DNA from: CADEED01 sp963842515
GTDB taxonomy: Bacteria > Pseudomonadota > Gammaproteobacteria > Steroidobacterales > Steroidobacteraceae
Direction of reading: 5' to 3'
Assembly (NCBI GenBank): GCA_963842515.1
Contig: CAWJGO010000002.1
Location: 868,001-932,000, forward strand
Length of the DNA stretch: 64,000 bases
Of this stretch, positions 1 through 7,940 are shown in pieces (positions within the stretch are counted from its first letter, which is position 1; each line of letters starts with the position of its first letter). The translations under genes were made by a program, and so were the position numbers. A model generated the notes under the pieces. That model was not told the DNA's origin. It was given only the letters and a program-made list of their open reading frames with translations, and did no database searches.

Positions 1-181
1 TGATCAAACCGGTGATCGGCCCTGCCAGCCAGAGCAGCGGGATGCTGTCGAGACTCGCGCCCAGGTGCTGGAAGATCCGCGTCGCATTCGCCTGCGGCAG
101 CGCGAATCCGAACTGGATACCGAACGCTCCCACGCAGATGTTGGAGACCTGCCAGGCGGACAGATGGGGCTTGGAGACCAC
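1..181 (-). CDS. MFS/GPH-type sugar transporter, N-terminal fragment (runs off the window)
   Basis: Only the first 60 codons are present; the gene continues past base 1. The reading frame is open from a stop at about 212-214, and GTG at 181-179 is the best start, giving VVSKPHLSAWQV followed by SNICVGAFGIQFGFALPQAN and SLDSIPLLWLAGPITGLI. The K-P-x-L-S-x-W-Q opening, the GIQFGFAL segment and the WLAGPITGLI helix are typical of the first helices of maltose/sucrose-type glycoside-cation symporters of the major facilitator superfamily in the inner membrane. No good ribosome binding site is visible before the GTG. It lies 61 bp downstream of serS on the same strand. Substrate cannot be read from the fragment. 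Confidence 0.6.
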   Translation of the reverse strand, partial: MVSKPHLSAWQVSNICVGAFGIQFGFALPQANATRIFQHLGASLDSIPLLWLAGPITGLI

Positions 182-242
182 GCGCGATGTTAGGTGGCGC
201 GACCGCGCGTCTCAACACCGTGCATACGTATTCCCGGTCCTG

Positions 243-1530
243 TCAGCCTCGAGGTCCGGCAAGCGTCTCGATTCCACCCATGTAACCTCGCAGCGCGGTG
301 GGAATGGTGATCGAGCCATCGGCGTTCTGATGGTTCTCGAGCACGGCGACCAGTGCGCGACCGACGGCGACGCCGGACCCGTTGAGCGTGTGCAGCGGCT
401 CAGGCTTGCCGGTGTCCGGATTGCGCCAGCGCGCCTGCATGCGCCGCGCCTGGAATGCTTCGCAGTTGCTGCACGAGGATATCTCGCGGTACTTGTTCTG
501 CGCCGGCAGCCACACTTCGATGTCATAGGTCTTGGCGCTGGCGAACCCGACATCGCCCGAGCACAACGACACCACGCGATATGGCAGCTCGAGCTTCTGC
601 AGCACCTTTTCGGCGTGGCCCGTGAGCTCCTCGAGTGCGGCATATGAATCCGCGGGCTTCACGATGTGGACCAGTTCGACCTTCTCGAACTGATGCTGGC
701 GGATGAGCCCACGCGTGTCCTTGCCGGCCGCGCCCGCCTCGGAACGGAAACACGGCGTGTGCGCGACCAGCTTCATCGGCAGTTGTTTGGCATCGACGAT
801 GCTGTCGCGCACCAGGTTGGTGACCGGGACTTCGGCAGTGGGGATCAGGTAGCAGCGCGTGTTCGCCCTGCAGCTTGAAAAGATCCGCCTCGAACTTTGG
901 CAGCTGACCGGTACCCAGCAGCGCGCCAGCGTTGACCAGATAGGGAACGTAGAGCTCGGTATAGCCGTGCTCGCCCGTGTGCAGGTCGAGCATGAATTGC
1001 GCCAGCGCGCGATGCAGTCGCGCGACACCGCCGCGCGTCACGGAGAAGCGCGCGCCGGAAATCTTCGCCGCGGTTTCGAAATCGAGGCCGCCAAGCTTCT
1101 CGCCGAGCTCGACGTGGTCCTTCGGCGTGAAGTCGAACGTGCGCGGCGTGCCATGTTTACGGACCTCGACATTGGCGGATTCATCGCGCCCGTCGGGCAC
1201 GGAGGCATGCAAAGTGTTCGGGAGGCCCAGCTGCCAGGCATCGAGCTCCTGTTGAACCTGGGCGATGGCCGCATCGCTGGACGCGAGCTGACTGGTCAGC
1301 TTCTCGGCGCGGGCTAACAAGGCACTGGCGTCTTCTCCCTTGCCCTTGGCCATGCCGACCGCTTTGGCGTTGGCGTTGCGTTCAGCGCGGACGCGATCTG
1401 AATCGATCTGCGCCGCCTTGCGAAGCTCCTCGAGCCGCGAGTACGCGGCAACGTCGAGCATGAAGCCGCGCCGCGCGAGATTCGTCGCTACAGCGGAAGG
1501 ATCGGCGCGAAGTTGTTTGGCATCGAGCAA
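243..1530 (-). CDS. serS: seryl-tRNA synthetase, interrupted by an apparent +1 frameshift
   Basis: Class II aminoacyl-tRNA synthetase that charges tRNA-Ser (and tRNA-Sec) in the cytoplasm. The ATG at 1530 opens MLDAKQLRADPSAVATNL, followed by the long antiparallel coiled-coil arm (about residues 30-105) and the start of the catalytic core up to LPKFEADLFKLQGE. The frame then changes near 855-880: the family sequence YLIPTAEVPVTNLVRDS continues one base further on, through motif 2 (FRSEAGAAGKDTRGLIRQHQ) and motif 3 (NGSGVAVGRALVAVLENHQ), to the stop at 243. The two frames differ by one extra base, most simply in the CGCGC run of GAACACGCGCTG; deleting it gives a continuous protein of about 428 residues, normal for the family. 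Because serS is essential, a sequencing or assembly error or a second copy elsewhere is more likely than gene loss. A palindromic repeat sits just upstream of the start. Confidence 0.9.
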
Positions 1531-1547
1531 GTTCGTTCTCTCTTTGA

Positions 1548-1591
1548 GGTCTGGCCCCTTTTGCTAGGAAATGGGGTCTGACCCCATTTCC
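1548..1591. repeat. palindromic intergenic repeat, copy 1 (GGGGTCAGACCCC type)
   Basis: The stretch 1568-1590 is a perfect palindrome with 11-bp arms around one central base (GAAATGGGGTC, T, GACCCCATTTC). It is accompanied by the tail TTTTGCTAGGAAAT and GGTCTGGCCCC. The same unit, read on the other strand, returns at 52303-52345 and, degenerate, at 52985-53022. It fills the gap between the crcB stop and the serS start, so it could act as a crcB terminator or lie in the serS leader. Palindromes of this kind are widespread REP-like intergenic elements in proteobacteria; no transposase is adjacent here. Confidence 0.8.
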
Positions 1592-1592
1592 G

Positions 1593-1955
1593 TTACAGCA
1601 GGAAGGCCCCCAGTTTCATTCCGGTGAGTGCGGCCAGCAGGCAGCCAACCAGCGTGATGGCGACATACGACACTCCCGTCATCGAGAAACCCAGCAGCGC
1701 GGTTTCCAGCGCGAACGCCGAGTACGTGGTGAAGCCGCCGAGAACACCGGTCATCCAGAAAAGCCGCGCATTCTCGGCGCTGGCGCCGCGGGCCGCAACG
1801 TACATATATAAGAGTCCGATGGCGAACGATCCGAGCAGGTTCACCGTGAACGTGGGCACGGGCCAGCCACCGGGTGCCGCCGGCCAAAGCCGATAAGCGC
1901 CGTAGCGGGCGATGCTTCCCAGGGCGCCACCCAACCCCACCAGCAACCAACTCAC
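1593..1955 (-). CDS. crcB: CrcB/Fluc fluoride ion channel
   Basis: Small inner-membrane protein of 120 residues that exports fluoride as a dual-topology dimer. Seen: glycine-rich first helix LLVGLGGALGSIARYGA, the conserved TVNLLGSFAIGLL segment with the central Asn, and GVLGGFTTYSAFALE with the Phe/Thr/Tyr/Ser fluoride-path residues (the G-G-F-T-T-[YF]-S-[AT]-F motif), then a final helix. Length is typical of the family. Its ATG at 1955 overlaps the rarA stop by four bases (ATGA), so it is probably translationally coupled to rarA within the ftsK-lolA-vanZ-rarA-crcB operon. No fluoride riboswitch is visible, as expected for an internal operon gene. Confidence 0.95.
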   Translation of the reverse strand: MSWLLVGLGGALGSIARYGAYRLWPAAPGGWPVPTFTVNLLGSFAIGLLYMYVAARGASAENARLFWMTGVLGGFTTYSAFALETALLGFSMTGVSYVAITLVGCLLAALTGMKLGAFLL

Positions 1956-3355
1956 GAATCGCCGTCCTTGGAGCCCTCCTTCGGGCCCTCGCTCGCAGGA
2001 TTTTTTTCGCCGCGAAGTCGCGCCAGCGCGTCGCCTATCTTGATCTCGAGACCGCGCGGTGCCGGCCGGTAATAACGCCGGTCCGGCAGCTCATCGGGCA
2101 GGTAACGCTCACCTTTCACGTACGCATCGGGCGCGTCATGCGCGTAACGATAACCCTCGCCGTACCCCAGACCCTTCATGAGTTTTGTCGGGGCGTTGCG
2201 GAATCGCAGCGGGACATCGAGAGTGCCGAACTGCTCGACGTCCGCCTTTGCCTCACCGAATGCCGTGTACACCGCGTTGCTCTTCGGCGCGACGGCGAGA
2301 TACACCAGCGCGTTGGCGAGCGCGAGCTCGCCTTCGGGACTGCCAAGCCGCTCGAATGTCTGCCACGCATCGAGCGCCAGCTGCTGACCGCGCGGGTCCG
2401 CGAGGCCGATGTCCTCGACCGCCATGCGCACGATGCGCCGCGCCAGGTAATGAGGGTCGCACCCCCCGTCGAGCATTCGCGCGAACCAGTACAAGGCCGC
2501 GTCCGGATCCGTGCCACGTACCGCTTTGTGCAACGCCGAGATCTGGTCGTAGAACTGCTCGCCGCCCTTGTCGAAACGGCGGCGGCCACTGGTGGCGACC
2601 TCCCGAACCTGCTCGATGGTGATGGTGGTGCGGCCATCGCGCTCCTCGGCGAGATCCGCGGCGACTTCCAGCATGCCAAGCGCACGGCGCGCGTCGCCAT
2701 CGCCACCGTGCGCCAGCGCAACGAGCGCAGCGTCGTCGATGTCGATGCCGCGCGGACCGAGGCCGCGTGGATCCGTGCACGCGCGCCGCAGCAGTTTGAC
2801 GATGTCGTCGACGTTGAGCGATCGCAGGACGTAGACGCGCGCGCGGGACAGCAGCGCGCTGATGACCTCGAATGAAGGGTTTTCCGTCGTGGCGCCGATG
2901 AATGTCAGCGTGCCGTCTTCGACGTACGGCAGGAACGTATCCTGCTGCGCCTTGTTGAAGCGGTGGACCTCGTCGAGGAACAACACGCTGCGGCGGCCGC
3001 GCTCGGCGCGCGCCGTGCGCGCGCGATCCACCGCCTCGCGAATATCCTTGACCCCGGCCATGACGGCCGAGAGCTGCATGAAATCCGCGTCGGCACCGCC
3101 GGCAATGAGGCGCGCCAGTGTGGTCTTGCCGGTGCCTGGCGGCCCCCAGAGGATCAGCGAGTGCAATTGGCCCTTCTCGAGCGCCTGGCGAAGCGGCTTG
3201 CCCTTGCCCAGCACTTGTTCCTGCCCGACGAACTCATCGAGAGTGCGCGGCCGCATGCGATCGGCCAGCGGTCGCGTCGCATCATCCGGCGGGGAGTCGC
3301 GCAGGAAGTCCGGCTGTCCACCCGGCTGCGCAGGTGAACCGCCGCGCGGAGTCAC
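1952..3355 (-). CDS. rarA: replication-associated recombination protein A (RarA/MgsA), AAA+ ATPase
   Basis: Cytoplasmic AAA+ ATPase of the clamp-loader clade that acts at stalled forks. I chose GTG at 3355 because it overlaps the stop of the VanZ-like gene as GTGA and gives 467 residues, close to E. coli RarA (447); the frame is open further upstream but that part lies inside the VanZ-like gene. Visible: RPRTLDEFVGQEQVLG at residues 35-50, Walker A GPPGTGKT (71-78), Walker B LFLDEVHRF, sensor 1 GATTENPSFE, the Ser/Arg finger region LLSRARV, and a C-terminal tetramerisation part (WFARMLDGGCDPHYLARRIVRMAVEDIGLADP) typical of the MgsA_C region. The last bases overlap the crcB start. Confidence 0.96.
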   Translation of the reverse strand: MTPRGGSPAQPGGQPDFLRDSPPDDATRPLADRMRPRTLDEFVGQEQVLGKGKPLRQALEKGQLHSLILWGPPGTGKTTLARLIAGGADADFMQLSAVMAGVKDIREAVDRARTARAERGRRSVLFLDEVHRFNKAQQDTFLPYVEDGTLTFIGATTENPSFEVISALLSRARVYVLRSLNVDDIVKLLRRACTDPRGLGPRGIDIDDAALVALAHGGDGDARRALGMLEVAADLAEERDGRTTITIEQVREVATSGRRRFDKGGEQFYDQISALHKAVRGTDPDAALYWFARMLDGGCDPHYLARRIVRMAVEDIGLADPRGQQLALDAWQTFERLGSPEGELALANALVYLAVAPKSNAVYTAFGEAKADVEQFGTLDVPLRFRNAPTKLMKGLGYGEGYRYAHDAPDAYVKGERYLPDELPDRRYYRPAPRGLEIKIGDALARLRGEKNPASEGPKEGSKDGDS

Positions 3356-3738
3356 TGCGCCGCCCGCTGCCCTAACAACCAGGCGGCGAGCTGCGGCCAG
3401 CGCGCGACGCCGAGGCGTGCCACAGCCAGGCCGAGCACGGCGCCGGCGGCATTGGCGAGCACATCGCGCGAATCGCCTTCGCGCCCGGCATGCATGTAGT
3501 ACTGCGCGATCTCGATCGCGATGCCCAACAAGAACAAGAAGGTGAACACCTTCCACCAGCGGCTGCGCGGCACCAGTCCCGCGAAATACACCGCCAGCAG
3601 ACAATGACCGATGACGTGACTGACCTTGTCATTCCATTCCAACTCGACCGGCAGCGCCGGTCCCGGCACGAGGCAAATGGCCACGGCCGCCACGACCAGC
3701 AGCACACCTAGCGCCCACCAGACGCGCTCCAGGTTCAT
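3352..3738 (-). CDS. VanZ-like family membrane protein
   Basis: Protein of 128 residues with an N-terminal helix (WWALGVLLVVAAVAICLVPG), then the VanZ-family signature: WNDKVSHVIGHCLLAVYFAGL, a helix FTFLFLLGIAIEIAQYY, and SRDVLANAAGAVLGLAVARL, where the conserved D-K-x-x-H, E-x-x-Q and D-x-x-A-N residues sit. VanZ-like proteins are small inner-membrane proteins of unsettled function (VanZ itself gives low-level teicoplanin resistance). It overlaps lolA upstream (ATGA) and rarA downstream (GTGA), so it belongs to the ftsK-lolA-rarA operon. It is not part of the E. coli version of this operon; I infer no specific role. Confidence 0.85.
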   Translation of the reverse strand: MNLERVWWALGVLLVVAAVAICLVPGPALPVELEWNDKVSHVIGHCLLAVYFAGLVPRSRWWKVFTFLFLLGIAIEIAQYYMHAGREGDSRDVLANAAGAVLGLAVARLGVARWPQLAAWLLGQRAAQ

Positions 3739-4382
3739 GGTGTTGGCGTGCCGATGACGTCCGCGCCCGGCGGCGGCGTGAATTTCACTTCCGCCTCCGC
3801 CACCGGCGGATTACGCTCGCTCGTCGCGAAGTCGAGGCGCACGGTCTGGCCGAGCTTGTCTTTGAGCACCATGCGTTTGAGCTCTGACATGCCAAAAGCA
3901 AGCCGCGCTTCGCGAAAGTCGGCGTCGGCCTGTTTCGGCGTCACCAGCACCCAGTCGAAGCCGTCTTTTCTTCCCGCCGGCGCGACCGTGAACAATTTGC
4001 GGATGTCGCCATCGCCTGAGAGCAGGCCGGCCGGCGTCGCGGTGAGCGCCGTCTCGGCCGGCTTGACCGACACCTGCTCGAGGTCGCGATCGTAAAACCA
4101 GAGGTTCTTGCCGTCGGCGACCATGAGTTGGGGCGAGCCATTGCCGGAAGGTTGCAGCTCCCAGCGAAAGCGGCCGGGCCGCACGATGATCAGCCGGCCC
4201 TGCGCCTGCTGCACCTGCTCGCCCTTGTTGTCCGTGACCACCTGCGAAAATTCCGCGCGCAGCGTCTTCAGGTGTGTGAGGTAGCTGTCGAGCGGGGTCT
4301 GCGCCTGGGCCGCGGTGGCGACGATCAGGCTTGCGAGAATTGCGATTCGGCCAGGCTTACGATGAGTCATTCGCTTGATCAT
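3735..4382 (-). CDS. lolA: periplasmic outer-membrane lipoprotein carrier LolA
   Basis: Carries lipoproteins released by LolCDE across the periplasm to LolB. The 215-residue precursor has a basic N-terminus (MIKRMTHRKPGR), a hydrophobic core (IAILASLIVATAA) and a cleavage site near AQA-QTPLDSY. The mature part shows the LolA fold signature: LRAEFSQVV, GRLIIVRPGRFRWEL, LMVADGKNLWFYDRDLEQV and TPAGLLSGD. The ATG at 4382 overlaps the ftsK stop (ATGA); a second ATG at 4370 is possible. The system partners lolD and two LolC/E permeases lie at the far right end of the window. No lolB is visible here. Confidence 0.95.
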   Translation of the reverse strand: MIKRMTHRKPGRIAILASLIVATAAQAQTPLDSYLTHLKTLRAEFSQVVTDNKGEQVQQAQGRLIIVRPGRFRWELQPSGNGSPQLMVADGKNLWFYDRDLEQVSVKPAETALTATPAGLLSGDGDIRKLFTVAPAGRKDGFDWVLVTPKQADADFREARLAFGMSELKRMVLKDKLGQTVRLDFATSERNPPVAEAEVKFTPPPGADVIGTPTP

Positions 4383-6712
4383 TCACTTCCCGGCGGAGCC
4401 GGCGCGAGAATTTCGCGGGCGCCGTTGGGCTGCAGCGGCCCGACTACACCGGCCATTTCCATGCTTTCGAGCAGCCGCGCCGCACGGTTGTAGCCGATCT
4501 TGAGGCGGCGCTGAACGTAGGAGATCGACGGTTTGCGCTCGGTGGTGACGATCTTCACCGCCTCGTCGTACAGCGCATCCTGCTCACCGCCCTCTGCGCC
4601 GCCAGCGCCGTCCTGCGGCTCACCGGAGATTCCCGCCAGCGGCATGCTCGGGCCTTCGAGCACGTCTTCGATGTAGTTCGGCGCGCCGGTCTTCTTGAGC
4701 GCCTCGACCACGCGATGCACTTCCGCATCGCTGACGAACGCGCCGTGCACACGCGTCGGGATCGACGTGCCCGACTGCAGGTACAGCATGTCGCCGTGGC
4801 CTAACAAGGATTCCGCGCCCATCTGGTCGAGGATGGTGCGCGAGTCGACGCGCGCCGACACCTGGAAGGCGATGCGGCAGGGAATGTTCGCCTTGATGAG
4901 ACCGGTGATGACATCGACCGAGGGGCGCTGGGTCGCGAGCACGAGATGAATGCCGGAGGCGCGCGCCTTTTGCGCCAGTCGCGCAATGAGCTCCTCGACC
5001 TTCTTGCCGACGATCATCATGAGATCGGCGAGCTCGTCGATGATCACGACGATGAAGGGCAGCGGCGTGAGATCGGGAATGAGCTTCTGGTCGAAGGTGG
5101 GATCGTTGGACGCCAGCGCCGTCATGACCGGGTCGCGAATGGGTTTACCCGAATCGGTGGCATCCTTCACCTTGCGGTTGAAGCCGGTGATGTTGCGCAC
5201 GCCAAGAGCCGACATGAGCGCATAGCGTCGCTCCATCTCCGCCACACACCAGCGCAACGCGTTGGCGGCGTGCTTCATGTCGGTGACCACGGGTGCGAGC
5301 AGATGCGGAATGCCTTCGTACACCGACAGCTCGAGCATCTTCGGGTCGATCATGATGAGGCGCACGTGCTCGGCGGTGCTCTTGTAGAGCAGCGACAGCA
5401 CCATGGCGTTGATGGCCACCGACTTGCCCGAACCGGTGGTACCGGCGATCAGCAGGTGTGGCATTTTCGCGAGGTCGGCGCACATGGGGATGCCGCCGAT
5501 GTCCTTGCCCAGCGCGAGGGCCAACGGCGACGACACGTCGTCGTAGGCCTTGGACTTGATGATCTCCCCTAACGTGACGATCTCGCGCTTCTCGTTCGGG
5601 ATCTCGAGTCCCATGACCGACTTGCCGGGAATGACTTCCACGACACGCACACTGATCGCCGACAGCGAGCGTGCCAGATCCTTGGCCAGGCTCGAGATCT
5701 GGCTCACCTTGACGCCCGGCGCCGGGCGCATTTCGTAGCGAGTGATCACCGGTCCGGGCGCGACGGCAACCACTTCCACGTCGATGCCGAAATCGTTGAG
5801 TTTGAGCTCGACGAGGCGCGACATGGCCTCGAGCGCTTCCTGAGAATAGTGCGCCTCGTGCACCGGCGGATCGTCCAGCAGGTTGAGCGGCGGCAATTCG
5901 CCGGCTTTGCCCGATTCGAACATCGGCACCTGCCGCTCTTTCTCGACGCGCTCGCTGCGCTCGACGACCGCCGCCGGCGCCTCGATGCGCGGCTTTACAC
6001 GCGTGGCGACCCGCTTCTCTTCCACCTTGGCCGCCTCGACGCGGGCCTTCTTGGCTTCGAGGCCCACCGCGACGTCACGCGCGGTGCTGCGCCGCGCCTT
6101 GACCCACGCGATGGCATTCCAGACACCGGCGCCGATCCTGTCGATGATGGTGAGCCAGGAGACGCCAAAGGCGAGCGACACGCCGGCCATGCACGCTGCC
6201 AGCATGAACAAGGTGGCACCGAGAAAATTCAGATTGGCGGCGAGGCCGCTGCCGATGAACTGGCCGACGACTCCACCGGCGGTCTCGCGCAGCGTGCCCG
6301 CATCGGAATGCAGCGTCGCAAGGCCGCAGCTCGCGAGCAGCATGAGCGTGAAACCGCCGATGCGGATCGCGGTGTTGACGCGCGTACGGCCTTCTTCGTC
6401 GTCACGTTGCCGGAACATCACGAAGCAGGCGACGCCCAGCATGATGGGGAATAGATAGGCCGGCCGGCCGAACAGGAAGAACAGGATGTCGGACAACCAG
6501 GCGCCGAACGGCCCAATGAGGTTGCCGACCGCGTGTTCCGCACCGCCCGTCGAAGAGAACGCCGGATCTTCGCGGTGATACGACACCAGCGCGAAGAACA
6601 GCACCAGTGCGATCACGCCGATGGCGAGCACGGCGCTCTCGCGCAGGCCGCGCGACACGGCCGCCGTGAATCGCTTCTGCGGCTTGGTGCGATCGTAGGT
6701 AGTTTCTGCCAT
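4379..6712 (-). CDS. ftsK: DNA translocase FtsK
   Basis: Septal membrane-anchored motor that pumps chromosome dimers towards dif and activates XerCD. The 777-residue protein has four or more transmembrane helices in the first 200 residues (ESAVLAIGVIALVLFFALVS, YLFPIMLGVACFVMF, GGFTLMLLASCGLATL, FLGATLFMLAACMAGVSLAF), a short charged linker (about 200-290) rather than the very long E. coli linker, the alpha/beta motor with Walker A GTTGSGKS near residue 424 and Walker B FIVVIIDELADLMM, and a C-terminal winged-helix gamma domain (KPSISYVQRRLKIGYNRAARLLESME) that reads KOPS. It heads the ftsK-lolA-vanZ-rarA-crcB run and lies 33 bp downstream of ald. The short linker is the form seen in many non-enteric gammaproteobacteria. 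Confidence 0.97.
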   Translation of the reverse strand: MAETTYDRTKPQKRFTAAVSRGLRESAVLAIGVIALVLFFALVSYHREDPAFSSTGGAEHAVGNLIGPFGAWLSDILFFLFGRPAYLFPIMLGVACFVMFRQRDDEEGRTRVNTAIRIGGFTLMLLASCGLATLHSDAGTLRETAGGVVGQFIGSGLAANLNFLGATLFMLAACMAGVSLAFGVSWLTIIDRIGAGVWNAIAWVKARRSTARDVAVGLEAKKARVEAAKVEEKRVATRVKPRIEAPAAVVERSERVEKERQVPMFESGKAGELPPLNLLDDPPVHEAHYSQEALEAMSRLVELKLNDFGIDVEVVAVAPGPVITRYEMRPAPGVKVSQISSLAKDLARSLSAISVRVVEVIPGKSVMGLEIPNEKREIVTLGEIIKSKAYDDVSSPLALALGKDIGGIPMCADLAKMPHLLIAGTTGSGKSVAINAMVLSLLYKSTAEHVRLIMIDPKMLELSVYEGIPHLLAPVVTDMKHAANALRWCVAEMERRYALMSALGVRNITGFNRKVKDATDSGKPIRDPVMTALASNDPTFDQKLIPDLTPLPFIVVIIDELADLMMIVGKKVEELIARLAQKARASGIHLVLATQRPSVDVITGLIKANIPCRIAFQVSARVDSRTILDQMGAESLLGHGDMLYLQSGTSIPTRVHGAFVSDAEVHRVVEALKKTGAPNYIEDVLEGPSMPLAGISGEPQDGAGGAEGGEQDALYDEAVKIVTTERKPSISYVQRRLKIGYNRAARLLESMEMAGVVGPLQPNGAREILAPAPPGSE

Positions 6713-6745
6713 TAGCCCGGTATGTCGTTGTGCTGGCTGCGGATG

Positions 6746-7804
6746 TTAACTCAGCAGGGCCGGATGAGTGACCTTGCCGCCCTCGACGTTGATGCCGCGT
6801 ACCAATCCCGGATCGTCGCGCCACTCGCCGTCCGCCAGGCGGACCGCGTAAGGCGCGATTGCCGCGGACAACGCCTGCGACGACGTGCGCGGCACGGCGC
6901 CGGGCATGTTGGTGACGCAGAAATGGGTGACGCCTTCCCACTGGAAGGTCGGCGCCTCGTAGGTCGTCGGCCGCGTGGTTTCGATGCAGCCGCCCTGGTC
7001 GACCGAGATGTCGACGATGACGCTGCCCGCCTGCATGGTGCGGACCATGTCGGCCGAGACCACGTGCGGCGCGCGCGCGCCGGTCACGAGCACTGCCCCG
7101 ATGACCACGTCCGCTTCGCGCACCGCATCGGCGACGTCCTTGACGTGCGGATAGAGGCCCGTGACATTCGCGCCCATGGCGCGCGCCGCGACCAGCTTGT
7201 CGCGATCCTTGTCGAACACGATGACCTCGGCGCCGAGACCCGCGGCCACCAGTGCCGAATTGCCGCCGGCCACGCCGCCGCCGAGCACGACGACCCGCCC
7301 GCGTTTCGCCGCTGGCACCCCGCCTAACAAGATGCCCTTGCCACCGTTCGGCTGAAACAACAGCGTGGTGGCGTACTGCATGGAGAGGCGCCCGGCGATG
7401 TCGCTCATCGGCGCGAGCAGCGGCAGCCGGCCGGCCCGGTCTTCCACGGTCTCGAATGCCACGGCGGTGAGGCCGATGCTGCACAGCCGGCGCGTGAGCT
7501 CGGGCAGCGCCGCCAGATGCAAATAACAAAAAAGCAGGTGGTCCTTGCGAAGACGCTTCAGGTCGGGCTCGATGGGTTCTTTCACCTTCACGATCATCTG
7601 GGATTTGTCGAACAGCTCATCGGCCGTGGACAGCACCGTGACACCGACGTCGCGGAAGTCCTGGTCGGGATAACCGCTCTTTTCGCCGGCGCCTTGTTCG
7701 ACGAAGACTTCATGATCGCCACGCACCAGCTCGACACAGGCCGCGGGAATAAGTCCGACTCGCCCCTCGCGGGGCTTCAACTCACGAGGAATTCCAATAC
7801 GCAT
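6746..7804 (-). CDS. ald: alanine dehydrogenase (NAD-dependent)
   Basis: Converts L-alanine to pyruvate and ammonium with NAD+, reversibly. The 352-residue protein starts MRIGIPRELKPREGRVGL, the family opening. The substrate-binding and catalytic residues are in place: Lys75 in MIVKVKEP and His96 in FCYLHLAALP, the same numbers as in the Mycobacterium enzyme. The Rossmann NAD site reads VVVLGGGVAGGNSALVAAGLG with an acidic residue in IVFDKDRDK, and DISVDQGGC is also conserved. The C-terminal extension found in longer enzymes is short. It occupies the place lrp has next to ftsK in E. coli and is divergent from trxB. The 136-bp gap to trxB should hold both promoters; I see no convincing regulator site. 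Confidence 0.95.
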   Translation of the reverse strand: MRIGIPRELKPREGRVGLIPAACVELVRGDHEVFVEQGAGEKSGYPDQDFRDVGVTVLSTADELFDKSQMIVKVKEPIEPDLKRLRKDHLLFCYLHLAALPELTRRLCSIGLTAVAFETVEDRAGRLPLLAPMSDIAGRLSMQYATTLLFQPNGGKGILLGGVPAAKRGRVVVLGGGVAGGNSALVAAGLGAEVIVFDKDRDKLVAARAMGANVTGLYPHVKDVADAVREADVVIGAVLVTGARAPHVVSADMVRTMQAGSVIVDISVDQGGCIETTRPTTYEAPTFQWEGVTHFCVTNMPGAVPRTSSQALSAAIAPYAVRLADGEWRDDPGLVRGINVEGGKVTHPALLS

Positions 7805-7880
7805 GGGGTTAATGATCTCTTAACATGGAGCCCGGTCGAGAAGGCAGTGCGCTCTGCCTGACCCTAAAGGAAGATTGAAA

Positions 7881-7913
7881 ATGACGTACCTGCGCGCAAT
7901 CTATGAGGCTTAA
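7881..7913 (+). CDS. possible 10-residue leader peptide upstream of trxB
   Basis: A very short frame, ATG to TAA, encoding MTYLRAIYEA. It is preceded by an unusually good ribosome binding site for this window (AAAGGAAG, with an A-rich spacer). It lies in the ald-trxB gap and ends 27 bp before the trxB ATG, which itself has no clear Shine-Dalgarno sequence. This could mean translational coupling or an attenuation-type leader, or it could be chance. No homologue is known to me. Confidence 0.25.
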   Translation: MTYLRAIYEA

Positions 7914-7940
7914 CCGCCATCTGAATGGCCAAAATTATAC

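Noticed and set aside
850..885. Programmed ribosomal frameshift in serS
   Set aside because: No slippery heptamer, no stop codon at the shift as in prfB, and serS is not known to use recoding.
3356..3604. 550-codon version of rarA
   Set aside because: The extension reads through the VanZ-like gene; GTG at 3355 couples to its stop and gives family length.
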